Positions 1-9,854 are shown, counted from the first letter of the stretch. The stretch: 34,245 nt of DNA from Pedosphaera sp. (GCA_009695275.1 SIBF01000028.1:1-34245), one strand, 5' to 3'. The notes: generated from the sequence alone by a model not told the origin. A program made the numbers and translations.

Positions 1-367
1 GGCGGAAATCCGGCAGGCAGTCGTCCGAAACATTCAGAATTCATGGATGCCCGAGGTTTTAGCGCCGTATTGCTTCACCCCCTGATGACCATGCAACGCT
101 CGAAAACTCCTCATTTTTCCAATGATTCAGCCATAATGAGAATTGCTGCAGATTTCCAGAAGACCTTCGTAACAGAACGGTTTCAATACCGTTTCGCATT
201 GGTCTCGGATCAAGCAGGAGCGGTTTTAGTTAATGTGCCCATTGCTTGCTAGAAGAATATATTAACTCTTACTCACGAGTTATTCACACAGCCTTTTCCT
301 TAATAAATCCATGGATTTTTCGCTAGCATCGGAAGAAAAAGCACTTCTGACCAGCGAAGTGTCCTGC
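1..367. other. Leading stretch with no convincing gene
   Basis: No open frame here has coding character; a 69-codon plus-strand frame at 43-252 resembles no family I know. Two small signals are visible. One is a perfect 6-bp inverted repeat (AACGGT / ACCGTT, 6-base loop) at 176-193, which could be an operator or hairpin. The other is a single match to the DnaA box TTATNCACA at 280-288, beside an AT-rich run. One box alone does not support a replication origin. Confidence 0.3.
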
Positions 368-517
368 TCGGATTTGATAAGGGAAGGCGTCTCGCTAAAA
401 CAGGAATCCGTGGTCCAACTCGAAGTCCATTTTCATGCGGCTGAGTGCCTCTTCCAAACTGCCCCGCATCTGAGGAATCTTCGCGTGCTCGTCGGGCGGC
501 AATTCGCATAAATCGGA
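368..517 (-). pseudogene. glnA: Glutamine synthetase C-terminal remnant
   Basis: Read on the minus strand, 517 to 398 gives a frame containing DLCELPPDEHAKIPQMRG, then SLEEAL and DHGFL. This matches the conserved C-terminal stretch of type I glutamine synthetase (family pattern DLYELPPEE-KIP--PGSLEEAL---DH-FL). An in-frame TAG follows at 395-397. Beyond it the frame continues with RDAFPYQIR, which fits the weaker GDVFT-D-I segment of the family, so the stop looks like a nonsense mutation. The roughly 430 preceding residues are absent because the homology begins just after the P-II stop. I infer that a glnB-glnA operon lost most of glnA and that this tail is decaying. The match was recognised by eye, without an alignment. 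Confidence 0.6.
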
Positions 518-537
518 ACAAAAGGAGAATAGCCGTG

Positions 538-1071
<534 letters not shown>

Positions 1072-1163
1072 CTACGAGAGCGCGACCAACCTACTGTCCA
1101 TCTTCAGGGATGCCGGAGATTTCACCCGCGAACTTCAACCAACTCTGGAGTCGCGCGAGAAGA

Positions 1164-2225
1164 TCAATTAGACCAGTCCAGGTTCAACCCAGTCCCTTCA
1201 ACCGCCCGCTCCAAGCTCTCGACCACATCGACAGGCAATACAATACCTTCCCGCATCGCCCGATCATGCCTTTCCCATTCGAGTTCGCCTGGGATCAGCA
1301 ATCGTTCGACTCCATCGGCACGCGGTGAATTGTGAATCTCATCGATCAACGCATCAACCTTGCGCGCGAATTCGTCCAGTGGCGCGATGCAGTTCACGTT
1401 AATGGCAAGAAACGCCGAGCCGTGGAGCGTGTGGAGAGTAGCATCGTCATGCGCCCAACTTCGAATGCCCCACGTCACAGCCGCGCCACTCAGGATGCCG
1501 CTTAAAGTTTCGATGAGTAACGACAACCCGTAACCCTTGTGCCCCGCCATGGGCAGAAGTGCGCCTACCTGTGGAAATCCGCTCGGGTCTGCGGTTGGAC
1601 GACCATCGGCACCAATGATCCAGTTATCAGGGATCGGTTCACCCCGCGCCTTTGCCGCATAAACTTTTCCGCCAGCAACGGTCGCAGTTGAAATATCGAG
1701 GAACATTGGACGTCGTTTCCCTGCCGGCACCGCATACGCAAGTGGATTACTTCCAGTGACAGCTCCGCGCGAACCGGGTGCCGCAACAGACGGAATGTCG
1801 TTTGCCATCGCGATACCAATCAGCCCCTCACGGGCCGCAAGCCACGTGTAATAGCCCGCCGCACCAAAGTGGCAGCTGTTTCGCACGCCGACGTAGGCAA
1901 TGCCCTGCTGTCGCGCCTTGGAGATGGCGGTCTGCATCGCAAAAACCGACGCGACCATTCCGAGGGATGAATCGCCGTCAACGGTGGCCCAACCGCCACC
2001 TTCGGCAACGATGCGAGGGTGCCCCTGAGGTCGAATTCCACCTGCCTTCAATCGCCGCAGGTAACCGGCCAGACTTTTTGTGCCGTGCGTAAACACGCCC
2101 CAGGCATCCGTCGTTGCGAGAACATCCGCGCCGGTCGTCGCGTCAGTTTCGGACATGCCGACGCTTTGAAATGCTTCGGAGGTGAATCGATGGAGTGCGC
2201 CATAGCTAATGAGTCGGGCTTTCAT
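1164..2225 (-). CDS. Ldh_2 family malate/L-lactate-type dehydrogenase
   Basis: This 353-residue protein belongs to the NAD(P)-dependent malate/L-sulfolactate/ureidoglycolate dehydrogenase family (Ldh_2), which is unrelated to Rossmann-fold LDH. Family hallmarks are the N-terminal segment with THG (residues about 45-50), VRNSCHFGAAGYY with the conserved His, the substrate loop GSNPLAYAVP, DISTATVAGGK, and GHKGYGLSLLIE. The start at ATG 2223-2225 gives the normal family length; the open frame extends further but that part is not family-like. It acts in the cytoplasm on a 2-hydroxy acid, and the exact substrate cannot be read from the sequence. It lies on the same strand as the DUF1080 gene upstream, separated by about 120 bp. 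Confidence 0.9.
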   Translation of the reverse strand: MKARLISYGALHRFTSEAFQSVGMSETDATTGADVLATTDAWGVFTHGTKSLAGYLRRLKAGGIRPQGHPRIVAEGGGWATVDGDSSLGMVASVFAMQTAISKARQQGIAYVGVRNSCHFGAAGYYTWLAAREGLIGIAMANDIPSVAAPGSRGAVTGSNPLAYAVPAGKRRPMFLDISTATVAGGKVYAAKARGEPIPDNWIIGADGRPTADPSGFPQVGALLPMAGHKGYGLSLLIETLSGILSGAAVTWGIRSWAHDDATLHTLHGSAFLAINVNCIAPLDEFARKVDALIDEIHNSPRADGVERLLIPGELEWERHDRAMREGIVLPVDVVESLERAVEGTGLNLDWSN

Positions 2226-2344
2226 GAAATGAGCATGAGTGGAAATCGCGTTGCAAACCGCGGACCTGATATCGACTGCTAAATGACGTGACCAGGAACC
2301 GCCAGGAGTTGAAGACCGCTCCGGTCCTTTTCGTTTCAGGCATC

Positions 2345-3721
2345 TCAGTGTGAAGAGAGCGGTTTGATTTTGATATTCTTGAACCAGCAGGGTGAACCGT
2401 GGTCCTGAAGTCCGATGTAACCTGATTGGGGATGGTCGCGGAAAGCGACATCGAACTTGTGCTGTGAGCCGTCGGGTCGCTTGTTCGTGATCGTGAATTT
2501 CGCGAGATCGACTGAGTTCACTTTGTCCGCATTCAACACCACCTCGATCAGTGAATTGCGGCACGTGACCTCTATGTGGTTCCACTCGCCGACGGGGCGC
2601 ATGGCGTTACGAGTGGGTTTGGCGAGATCATAGAGCGCGCCGGAATCGTGGAAGCTCGCGCCAAAGGTGTCGTCGATGGCGATCTCAAGGCCGTTGAAAC
2701 CAATATCCTTTCCCGGACGAGCATCAAGCGAAGCGGTGCGCACAAAGATGCCGCTGTTGCAGTGCGGGGTGATTTTGAAATCGAGCGCAAGAGTGTAATT
2801 TGACCATTGCTGCGTGTGAACGAGCATGTAATGACCGGCGCGATGGGGGTTGAGCGCGCCGTCCTGAACTGGTGTTCGCGGTGCGGTGCGATCACTGTTC
2901 ATCCATCCAACTTGCGTCTTGCCGTCGAAAAGCAGTAACCAACCTTCCCGCCGTTCGGCGTCCGTGAGTGCGTTGTCCGGCGTGGGCGAGAGCTTTTTCA
3001 CCCGGATGTTTCTGTAACGCACGAATTGCTTGGTCAGATCACCGCCGCCGTGGACCTGGAGCGCGATTCCTCCCGTGTCGGGATGCCGCCGTTCCGTCTC
3101 CTGCCATTCGCAAAATTTCACACCATTGATCCACGTGATGAGGTGCGGCGGATTGCCCACGATGCTCGCTCGGAGTTCATTCCACTCGCCGTGCCTCCAA
3201 AACTTCGCCCAGACTTCGGGCAGCACTGGCAAGGATGGCGACACGGGGGAGGTGATTTCCCGGATGTCGGTGACCTTGTCTCGGAAGGCGAAGTTCATGA
3301 CGCTGGGCCGCGCGCCAAGACGTCCTTCGCCGTAAAGGCCCATCAAGTTGCCGTTCGCATGATAATCGATCATGGCTTGAAATGCCGTGCCGTCCTCGGT
3401 GCTGCGCAGAAACAGGCCGCTGTCAGGACCGAAATCATTCCTCATCTCCAGAGCGACCTCGAAGTCCCCGAACTGCTCGTCGGTGATGATGATCCCGCCG
3501 TTGCCCGGAATGTCCTGCGAACCGATAATCGCTCCATCCTCGATAACCCACTTGCCGCCGCTCGTGTTTTTGCTCGCACGGCTGTGGCCGGTCTTGGAGC
3601 TTGCATGCCAGCCGGCGAGGGTCTTGCCGTCGAAGATCGGAATGAATGCCTCCTCCGCCACAGTTGGCCCAGTTATGCCGACGAGGCAGCATAGCAGCAT
3701 CAAGGCAGCTCGTAATTTCAC
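2345..3721 (-). CDS. Secreted protein with two DUF1080 (3-keto-disaccharide hydrolase-like) domains
   Basis: There are two tandem concanavalin-like DUF1080 domains. The first begins near IPIFDGKTLAGWHASS and holds DSGLFLRS; the second begins near LLFDGKTQVGWMNS and holds NSGIFVRT. DUF1080 proteins of this phylum are linked to glucoside 3-keto-disaccharide hydrolysis and polysaccharide use. I prefer the GTG start at 3719-3721 because it yields a clean signal peptide (MKLRAALMLLCCLVGITGP, cleavage near VAEE). The alternative is an ATG at 3820 overlapping the upstream stop by four bases. The 33 extra residues it adds are not signal-like and derive from DNA resembling the interspersed TTCCAA/AATCCC repeats seen elsewhere in the window. 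It probably works with the upstream Gfo/Idh/MocA oxidoreductase in periplasmic sugar metabolism. Confidence 0.88.
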   Translation of the reverse strand: MKLRAALMLLCCLVGITGPTVAEEAFIPIFDGKTLAGWHASSKTGHSRASKNTSGGKWVIEDGAIIGSQDIPGNGGIIITDEQFGDFEVALEMRNDFGPDSGLFLRSTEDGTAFQAMIDYHANGNLMGLYGEGRLGARPSVMNFAFRDKVTDIREITSPVSPSLPVLPEVWAKFWRHGEWNELRASIVGNPPHLITWINGVKFCEWQETERRHPDTGGIALQVHGGGDLTKQFVRYRNIRVKKLSPTPDNALTDAERREGWLLLFDGKTQVGWMNSDRTAPRTPVQDGALNPHRAGHYMLVHTQQWSNYTLALDFKITPHCNSGIFVRTASLDARPGKDIGFNGLEIAIDDTFGASFHDSGALYDLAKPTRNAMRPVGEWNHIEVTCRNSLIEVVLNADKVNSVDLAKFTITNKRPDGSQHKFDVAFRDHPQSGYIGLQDHGSPCWFKNIKIKPLSSH

Positions 3722-3816
3722 CCATGTGGCAGGAAGAATGCACCTTGGTGATGAGCCTTTAGTTATGAAGGCCTGTAAATGTTCGTTTGGAACTTGGGAT
3801 TGGGGATTTGTAGATT

Positions 3817-5100
3817 TCATGTCGTCACCACCTTCTCATGCTTCGCGTCCCACAGCATGGTTTTACGCTGCCGGTAACTCTCCACCGCCATCTTGATCGC
3901 GACCATCGTGGCGCAACCCAGCTCAACGTTGCAGTGAACCGGGCCGTTGCCGCGCATGGCGTCGATCCAGTTGTTTTCAAGATCGCGCCGCGCTGCAACC
4001 GCCATTCGCGCCTCTTCCTTGCCGTCGTTCTTCGCCTTGAATTCCTCCTTGAAGTCGCCGTTCCAGCGTAAACTGGGTTCACCACCGAGTTCCATCGTGC
4101 CGTGCTTGCCATAGACACGATCCGGGATGCCGGCGTCGTTTGTCAGTGTGCTCACCAGAAACAATGACCATTGGCTTGGATAATCCACCGTCATCATGAA
4201 GGTGTCTGGAATGTCGCGACCATCCTTCTCGATATAGAGGCCGCCATTGGCATTCACGCGCGTCGGGTACTCGCCGTTTGGACCTGCTATGGCGATCAGC
4301 AGTGGTGCGAGCTTGTGGTAAAGCAAGTCGGTCGCAACGCCACCGTTGTAGGGCCAGTACTTACGGAAACGGAAGAAGTGCTCCGGCGTCCACGGGATCT
4401 TCGGCGCCAGCCCCCATTTGTGACCCAGCCACATGTCCCAATCGATGAAGTCATCGCCGTCTTTGCCCGGACCGGCGGTGGGGTCGATCTTCTGGTGCTC
4501 ATTGAACAGACAGAGCCGCGCATTGCGATTGTAGCTTCCGTGCGCCCAGGTGACCTTGCCGATGCGGCCAGCCGCGATGGCATCGTGAGCTTTCCAATAC
4601 GAGTCATTGGCCGTCCCGTTGGGTCCAACTTGGAAAACCTTCTTGTGCCGGCGTACCACGTTCCGCAGAGCAATCGCTTGCTCGACCGTATGCGTCATGG
4701 GCTTTTCGCAATAGACGTGCTTTCCTGCCTCCAAAGCATCCGCCGCAATTTTCGCATGCCAATGGTCGGGCGTGGCAATGAGCACCGCATCCACATCATT
4801 CCGCTCCAGCAAACGGCGGTAATCGAGATAGCCTTCGCCCTTGCAGATGTTCTTCGCGCGATTGACGCGGCGCTGGTAAACGTCACTGACCGCGACGACC
4901 TGGATGTTTTCTGCCTCCGATTTTTTCACCAGACTGCCGACATGCCCCGTGCCCATCCCTCCGACACCAATGACGCCAATGCGAATACGGCCGTTGGCTC
5001 CGGCCGCGCGGGCGTGGTTGAATGCACTCAGAGTGATGGCGGTCGTCGCCAGCGCGGAGGCCTTAACAAAGTCTCGGCGTGAGTGAAGGTGGGGTTTCAT
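3817..5100 (-). CDS. Tat-exported Gfo/Idh/MocA family oxidoreductase
   Basis: This 427-residue protein starts with a twin-arginine signal (SRRDFVKASALATTAITLSA). A Rossmann nucleotide-binding motif GVIGVGGMGTGH follows at about residues 42-53, and the family signature YCEKPMTHT lies near residue 130. The C-terminal half carries the usual alpha/beta substrate domain. Such proteins oxidise or reduce sugars with bound NAD(P). With the adjoining DUF1080 gene the setting suggests 3-keto-sugar chemistry in the periplasm (inference). The start at 5100 directly yields the Tat signal. The gene is divergent from the DUF1549/DUF1553 gene across a 151-bp gap (5101-5251) that should hold both promoters; I could not pick a convincing -35/-10. 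Confidence 0.93.
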   Translation of the reverse strand: MKPHLHSRRDFVKASALATTAITLSAFNHARAAGANGRIRIGVIGVGGMGTGHVGSLVKKSEAENIQVVAVSDVYQRRVNRAKNICKGEGYLDYRRLLERNDVDAVLIATPDHWHAKIAADALEAGKHVYCEKPMTHTVEQAIALRNVVRRHKKVFQVGPNGTANDSYWKAHDAIAAGRIGKVTWAHGSYNRNARLCLFNEHQKIDPTAGPGKDGDDFIDWDMWLGHKWGLAPKIPWTPEHFFRFRKYWPYNGGVATDLLYHKLAPLLIAIAGPNGEYPTRVNANGGLYIEKDGRDIPDTFMMTVDYPSQWSLFLVSTLTNDAGIPDRVYGKHGTMELGGEPSLRWNGDFKEEFKAKNDGKEEARMAVAARRDLENNWIDAMRGNGPVHCNVELGCATMVAIKMAVESYRQRKTMLWDAKHEKVVTT

Positions 5101-5251
5101 ACAATGAATTCACACGGGCTGTTTGTGTTTGACGGTGGACCAACAACTTTTAAGACTCCTGCATGCCTAAAGCCAGCCCAAACTCGGCCATGATGCGCGC
5201 AATAATTCTCAAACAACAAACCCACTGAAGGAATTCTTAACTCAAGCCAGC

Positions 5252-7408
5252 ATGACTTTCGTCCTTCCACAACGCTTAAACGCAGACGCGATCTCCCCGA
5301 CCAGACTGCCGGTTGCCGGTATTTGGCGGGCGAACGTTTCGGTATTGCTAGCCTTGATGGTGAGCGAATTTGCATGTCTCATCATCAATGCATCGGAAAT
5401 CGATTCAGGCCCCACCAACTCACACCATTGGGCTTTCCAGCCCGTCAGATCGCAACCAGCTCCAGGTGTCAGATCGAACAAACTGGTCCGAACTCCCATC
5501 GATAATTTCATTCTGGCCAAGCTCGAGGAACGCGGACTTCCACCGGCAGCGCCCGCCGACAAACGCACATTGATTCGCCGCGCCACATTCGACCTCATCG
5601 GCCTGCCGCCCACCCCGGAAGAAGTCGCCGAATTCCTCGCTGACAAATCGCCCGCTAGCATTTCCAAAGTCATCGATCGCTTATTGAATTCGCCACGTTA
5701 CGGCGAGCGCTGGGGCCGGCATTGGATGGATGTGGTACGGTACGCCGACACGGCCGGGGACAACGCCGATTATCCCATTCCGGAAATTTCTCTCTACCGC
5801 GATTATATCATCGACGCCTTCAACGCGGACATGCCCTTCGACCAGTTCGCACAGGAGCAGCTTGCAGGCGACATTCTTGCCGATCGGCAGCCAGGCGGAC
5901 GTCGCGCCGAGCAGATCGTGGCGACGGGCTTTCTCGCGCTCTCGCGTCGCTACGGCACCGGCCCCTACGAACTCTGGCATCTCACCCTGGAGAACACGAT
6001 TGAGACCGTCGGGCAGGCATTCCTCGGGTTGAATCTGAAATGCGCGCGATGCCACGACCACAAGTTCGATCCGTTGACGATGCGCGATTACTACGGTCTT
6101 TACGGCGTTTTCGCGAGCACCGAGTTCCCGTGGGCCGGCTCCGAGGAAATCGCATCCAAGAATTTCAACCGGCAAAAATTCATCCCTCTCGCACCAGAGG
6201 CCGAAGCCTCGCCGAAGTGGCGGGATTGGGAAAGCCGGCTGAAATTATTGCGCGAACAAATCGCCACACTTGAGAAGGTAAAGCCCGCCGACAAGCCGCT
6301 GGCGGATGAACAGAACAAGAAGATTGCCTCGCTCAAAAAGGAGTTGCGCACTCTGGAAAAGCCCGGTGCACCGCCTGACATGCCCGTGGCCTATGCTGTG
6401 CGTGAAGGCAAAGCGGCGGATGTCGCCATCCAGCGGCGCGGCGAGCCTGCCGATCCGGGGCCCGTCGTGCCGCGTTGCGTGCCCGAGGTTCTCGCCGGGC
6501 AGAATTCACTGCACATCGCGCCCAATGCCAGTGGCCGCCTCGAATTCGCCCGCTGGTTGACTCGGCCAGACAACCCCCTCACCGCTCGCGTCATGGCCAA
6601 TCGTATTTGGCAGCATCACTTCAGTCAGGGCCTGGTGACGACTCCGAACAACCTCGGATTGCGCGGCAACGTGCCCGTCCATCGCGAACTGCTTGATTAC
6701 CTTGCGCAGCATTTCGTCGAGAGCGGCTGGTCGGTCAAAGCCATGCACCGGCTCATCATGAATTCGGCCGTCTATCAACAGTCGAGCGACGAGAACCCAT
6801 CGAACCGCCGCGTCGATCCCGCCAATCGTTACCTCTGGCACTTCGAGCGGCAGCGTCTCGAAGCGGAGGCCATCCGCGACGCCATGCTCTTTGCCAGCGG
6901 TGAACTCGATCTGACGCGCCCCGGCCCCCACCCCTTCCCACCACCGGAGAAATGGACCTGGACGCAGCATGCACCCTTCAAGGAGCGCTATGACACGAAA
7001 CACCGAAGCGTCTATCTCATGACACAGCGGCTCCAGAAACATCCCTTCCTCGCGCTCTTCGACGGACCCGACACCAACAACTCCGCCGAACTGCGCCGCG
7101 CCTCCACCGTGCCGCAACAAGCGCTGTTTGCGATGAACAATCCCTTTGTGGACGAGCAATCGCGTGCCCTGGCCCGGCGCGTGATGCGTGAGCGCTCGAC
7201 GGTGTCAGATCGCATCCGTCGGCTTCACGAGCTGGCTTGGAGCCGAAGCCCGTCCCGAGCTGAAGCCAGAAAGTGCGAGCAATGGCTGACAAAAGCCACC
7301 GCTTTGGCCGGTACCGCGGGCGACTCCGAAGATCGACGCGAGAACGAATCCTGGACCAGCCTTGCGCGAGTCCTGCTCACCGCAAACGAGTTCTTTTATG
7401 TGGATTGA
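5252..7408 (+). CDS. DUF1549 / DUF1553 domain protein with CxxCH motif
   Basis: The 718-residue product has a membrane or signal segment near residues 29-47, then the DUF1549 hallmark (IDNFILAKLEERGL, RRATFDLIGLPPTPEEV, SPRYGERWGRHWMD). A single heme-type CARCH motif sits at about residues 264-268. A Lys/Glu-rich stretch likely to form a coiled coil spans about 330-375. The C-terminal DUF1553 domain includes NRIWQHHFSQGLV and ALFAMNNPFV. The family is abundant in Planctomycetes and Verrucomicrobia and nearly always precedes a DUF1501 gene, as here. Its biochemical role is not established; roles in extracellular polysaccharide or sulfated-glycan use have been proposed. Its stop overlaps the next start by 11 bases, so the two are translationally coupled. 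Confidence 0.93.
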   Translation: MTFVLPQRLNADAISPTRLPVAGIWRANVSVLLALMVSEFACLIINASEIDSGPTNSHHWAFQPVRSQPAPGVRSNKLVRTPIDNFILAKLEERGLPPAAPADKRTLIRRATFDLIGLPPTPEEVAEFLADKSPASISKVIDRLLNSPRYGERWGRHWMDVVRYADTAGDNADYPIPEISLYRDYIIDAFNADMPFDQFAQEQLAGDILADRQPGGRRAEQIVATGFLALSRRYGTGPYELWHLTLENTIETVGQAFLGLNLKCARCHDHKFDPLTMRDYYGLYGVFASTEFPWAGSEEIASKNFNRQKFIPLAPEAEASPKWRDWESRLKLLREQIATLEKVKPADKPLADEQNKKIASLKKELRTLEKPGAPPDMPVAYAVREGKAADVAIQRRGEPADPGPVVPRCVPEVLAGQNSLHIAPNASGRLEFARWLTRPDNPLTARVMANRIWQHHFSQGLVTTPNNLGLRGNVPVHRELLDYLAQHFVESGWSVKAMHRLIMNSAVYQQSSDENPSNRRVDPANRYLWHFERQRLEAEAIRDAMLFASGELDLTRPGPHPFPPPEKWTWTQHAPFKERYDTKHRSVYLMTQRLQKHPFLALFDGPDTNNSAELRRASTVPQQALFAMNNPFVDEQSRALARRVMRERSTVSDRIRRLHELAWSRSPSRAEARKCEQWLTKATALAGTAGDSEDRRENESWTSLARVLLTANEFFYVD

Positions 7409-8795
7409 TCAATCGCGCCGAAACTTTCTTCGAACCTGCGGTCACATCACGGCGGCAGGCGCATCTGGCTTGCTCCCGCGATTATCCCTGGCGGCGGCGT
7501 TAGGAGGCGGCCATCCGCTCGCACCTAAACCTTCTCATTTTCCTCCCAAGGCGAAACAGTTGGTCTTCATCTTCCTCACCGGCGGCTTCTCGCACATCGA
7601 CACCTTTGATCCGAAGCCGAAGCTCCGCGAGATGCACGGCAAGCCCATCCCGGCGTTCGGGCTGCGGCCCGACGAAGCACGCCCACTACCGTTGCTCGGC
7701 TCGAATTACGAGTTTCAACCCAGTGGCCAGTCCGGCCTGATGATCAGCGATCTGTTTCCGAACTTGCGCTCCGTGGCAGACGATCTCTGCGTGATCCGCT
7801 CGCTGCACACGGACATCGTCGAGCATTTTCAAGGGACGCTCGCGATGCACACCGGCTCGGCCACCGTGCCGCTGCCGAGCATCGGCGCGTGGTTGAGCTA
7901 CGGACTCGGCACCTTCAATCGCAACCTGCCTTCCTACGTCGTGCTCGCGGAACACCTGCCCTACGCCGGCGCGCAAGTTTGGGACAGCCATTTCCTCCCG
8001 GCAGAACATCAGGGCGTGCGCATCACGCCCGGCGACAAGCCCATCGCCGACCTCGATCCCTTGCCCCGTCCCGTCACTCTCCGGCAACTCGAAGAAATCA
8101 TGCTGCGGGATGTCAACGAAGCACACGCGGCTAAACGCGCTTCCGATGGAGCCCTGCGCGCCCGCATCAACAGCTTCGACACCGCGCGCGGCATGATGCG
8201 CGAAGCGCCCGAAGTCTTCGACCTCAACCCGGAAGCGGATCGAACCCTCGATCTTTACGGATTGAAACGCGGCGACAACCGCTCCTTCGCATGGCAATGC
8301 CTCGTCGCGCGCCGGATGGTCGAGCGCGGTGTCCGCGTCGTGGAACTCATCGACACCGGTTCGCATGACAACTGGGATTCGCACGGCGACATGGAAACGC
8401 ACCGGCCCAAAGCCCTGCGCGTGGACCGGGCCATCACCGCTTTGATTCAAGACCTCAAAGCACGCGGGCTGTTGGATCAGACGTTGGTCGCGATTTGCAC
8501 CGAATTCGGCCGCACACCGTGGAGCGATGGCGGCAACGGCAAAGGGCGCAACCACTACGCGAAGGCGTTCACCTGCTTGTTGACAGGCGCCGGTATCCGC
8601 GGCGGCATCACCTACGGCGCGACCGACGAATACGGCGCGAACATCATCGCCAACCCGTGCCACGTCCACGATTACCACGCGACGATCCTGCACCTGATGG
8701 GCATCAACCACGAGCGGCTGACCTATCGTTACGGCGGGCGTGATTTCCGGCTGACCGATGTGGCGGGGAATGTCGTGAAGGAAATTCTCTCGTGA
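7398..8795 (+). CDS. DUF1501 domain protein (sulfatase/alkaline-phosphatase-like fold), Tat signal
   Basis: This 465-residue protein begins MWIDQSRRNFLRTCGHITAA, a Tat-type leader, which fixes the ATG at 7398. Family features are FIFLTGGFSHIDTFDPKP near the mature N-terminus, VVELIDTGSHDNWDSH in the middle, and CTEFGRTPWSDGGNGKGRNHY with the conserved metal-site-like Asp/His residues. DUF1501 resembles the alkaline-phosphatase superfamily, but its substrate is unknown. Overlap with the preceding DUF1549/DUF1553 gene indicates a single transcript. The pair is a lineage marker for PVC bacteria. No clear hairpin terminator is visible after the stop. Confidence 0.93.
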   Translation: MWIDQSRRNFLRTCGHITAAGASGLLPRLSLAAALGGGHPLAPKPSHFPPKAKQLVFIFLTGGFSHIDTFDPKPKLREMHGKPIPAFGLRPDEARPLPLLGSNYEFQPSGQSGLMISDLFPNLRSVADDLCVIRSLHTDIVEHFQGTLAMHTGSATVPLPSIGAWLSYGLGTFNRNLPSYVVLAEHLPYAGAQVWDSHFLPAEHQGVRITPGDKPIADLDPLPRPVTLRQLEEIMLRDVNEAHAAKRASDGALRARINSFDTARGMMREAPEVFDLNPEADRTLDLYGLKRGDNRSFAWQCLVARRMVERGVRVVELIDTGSHDNWDSHGDMETHRPKALRVDRAITALIQDLKARGLLDQTLVAICTEFGRTPWSDGGNGKGRNHYAKAFTCLLTGAGIRGGITYGATDEYGANIIANPCHVHDYHATILHLMGINHERLTYRYGGRDFRLTDVAGNVVKEILS

Positions 8796-8911
8796 CGACA
8801 ACTTCACGCGTTGATTGGGCTGCTCCTCCGAAGATTAGCTATTGAAAATCCGGCAGAATCGCGGTGGTGTCTGCGATGCAAAACTGATCCAGAAGCGATG
8901 GAAGATCTCAC

Positions 8912-9274
8912 ATGTTGAACACACAGAGAATTGGATCAGTGACCAGCTACGTGACAAGTGGATTGGCCTGTGGCCTTGGTGGCATGTTGCTCATGGGAAT
9001 CCCAGGTGCGGTGTTGTCGGGTGGCTTGAAACTGGGCCGGGATTATCTCATCAGGAAAGGTGTCCAAGAGCTCGATCCCTACTTCTGGCTTCCAGCAACG
9101 ATCACTTCAAGCCTCCCACCCGCGACGCAGATTTTCTGGATTCTCGGCCCATTGGCCTTCGGTTTCGCGTTCGGGTGGTGGGCTGGGATGCACAATCCTC
9201 ACAACTTCACCCGCACCTCGCGGCGCGCCCCATCTCGACATGTCGATGAGAGCGCTGGAGCCGTTCGCCCGTGA
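8912..9274 (+). CDS. Small putative membrane protein, unrecognised
   Basis: This is a 120-residue open frame with two hydrophobic spans, about residues 16-38 (rich in Gly/Leu) and 75-92 (IFWILGPLAFGFAFGWWAG), joined by a loop with charged residues. The tail is Arg-rich and low in complexity. A GGAAG purine run lies about 10 bases before the ATG. I recognise no family. Its stop overlaps the GTG of the following antitoxin-like frame by four bases, although the C-terminal part may be out-of-frame read-through of decayed DNA. It may be a real small gene or a remnant. Confidence 0.4.
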   Translation: MLNTQRIGSVTSYVTSGLACGLGGMLLMGIPGAVLSGGLKLGRDYLIRKGVQELDPYFWLPATITSSLPPATQIFWILGPLAFGFAFGWWAGMHNPHNFTRTSRRAPSRHVDESAGAVRP

Positions 9275-9457
9275 GCCGGACCTTGCAATATCTCACCGAC
9301 GAACGAGGCGACCGCACGGCAGTAGCTCTCCCCATTGGCGGGTATGAGAAACTTCTCGAAGACTTGGACGACCTCGCCGTCGTTGCCGGGCGCCGCGACG
9401 AGCCGGTCATCCCCCCATGACCAATTCATCACCGAACTGAAGCGTGATGGAAAGCTT
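9271..9457 (+). pseudogene. RelB/Phd-like antitoxin, frameshifted
   Basis: From GTG 9271 the frame reads LQYLTDERGDRTAVALPI, then GYEKLLEDLDDLAVVAGRRDE. This is typical of short antitoxins paired with RelE/ParE toxins. The frame stops at 9418-9420 directly after a run of six C. Removing one base there restores HDQFITELKRDGKL, the kind of C-terminus these antitoxins have, so I infer a +1 frameshift in the C run. The true antitoxin probably ended near 9457, where the toxin remnant begins. The frameshift could be a sequencing error, but the toxin is truncated as well. Confidence 0.55.
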
Positions 9458-9590
9458 TACATCCACTGGCGCAATTCAACCAGGAAAGACATTCGCGATT
9501 TGCTGGGTCAGGAGGTCGGCCGGCTGTCCCGGCTGTGGCTCACTTCCATCCGTTGGGTGTTGCCACGCCGTCCAGATTCATCTTGGCCGT
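9458..9590 (+). pseudogene. RelE/ParE-family toxin, N-terminal remnant
   Basis: The frame continuing from the antitoxin tail reads YIHWRNSTRKDIRDL, matching the first strand and helix of RelE/ParE toxins of the form Y-I-W-S-RKDLRKLP. Homology then fades. A shifted frame contains HFHPLGVAT, reminiscent of the family's P-R-P-G-C-K-L segment. The catalytic and C-terminal strands are missing before the DUF4160 remnant starts at 9618. There is no usable start codon of its own. I infer a dead toxin; the call rests on a short match. Confidence 0.4.
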
Positions 9591-9617
9591 GTGCATCCGA
9601 TTTGGCAGCGTCCGGAC

Positions 9618-9854
9618 ATGCCGACAGCCTTGCGTTCTGGCCCCTACCGCTTCTTCTTTCATGCGGGTGACTGACACGAACCACCACACTTCCATATCGA
9701 GCGCGATGCCTCCAAGGCGAAGTTCTGGTTCGAACCTGTTTCGCTGCAATCGAGCGCTGGATTTTCCCGGGCCGAACTCAACAGGATTTACCGTTTGATT
9801 GAGCAGCACCAACCACTACTCTTGCAGCACTGGCATGACTACTTTGATTCTTGA
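9618..9854 (+). pseudogene. DUF4160 protein interrupted by a stop codon
   Basis: The frame starts MPTALRSGPYRFFFHAGD, hits TGA at 9672-9674 (codon 19), then continues HEPPHFHIERDASKAKFWFE and ends HWHDYFDS at 9854. The whole is 78 residues, the usual DUF4160 length, and the family reads GD(R/H)-EPPH-HV across the stop. A single CGA-to-TGA change explains the break. DUF4160 genes commonly precede DUF2442 genes, as here, and the pair is thought to be toxin-antitoxin-like. No start codon directly after the stop would rescue most of the domain. Confidence 0.75.

Noticed and set aside
280-288. Perfect DnaA-box match TTATTCACA next to AT-rich DNA
   Set aside because: Only one box was seen, with no cluster, no dnaA or dnaN nearby and no iteron pattern; a chance match is likely.
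3026-3694. Plus-strand 222-codon frame opposite the DUF1080 gene
   Set aside because: It lies antisense to a clear DUF1080 coding frame and has a composition typical of a GC-rich shadow frame.
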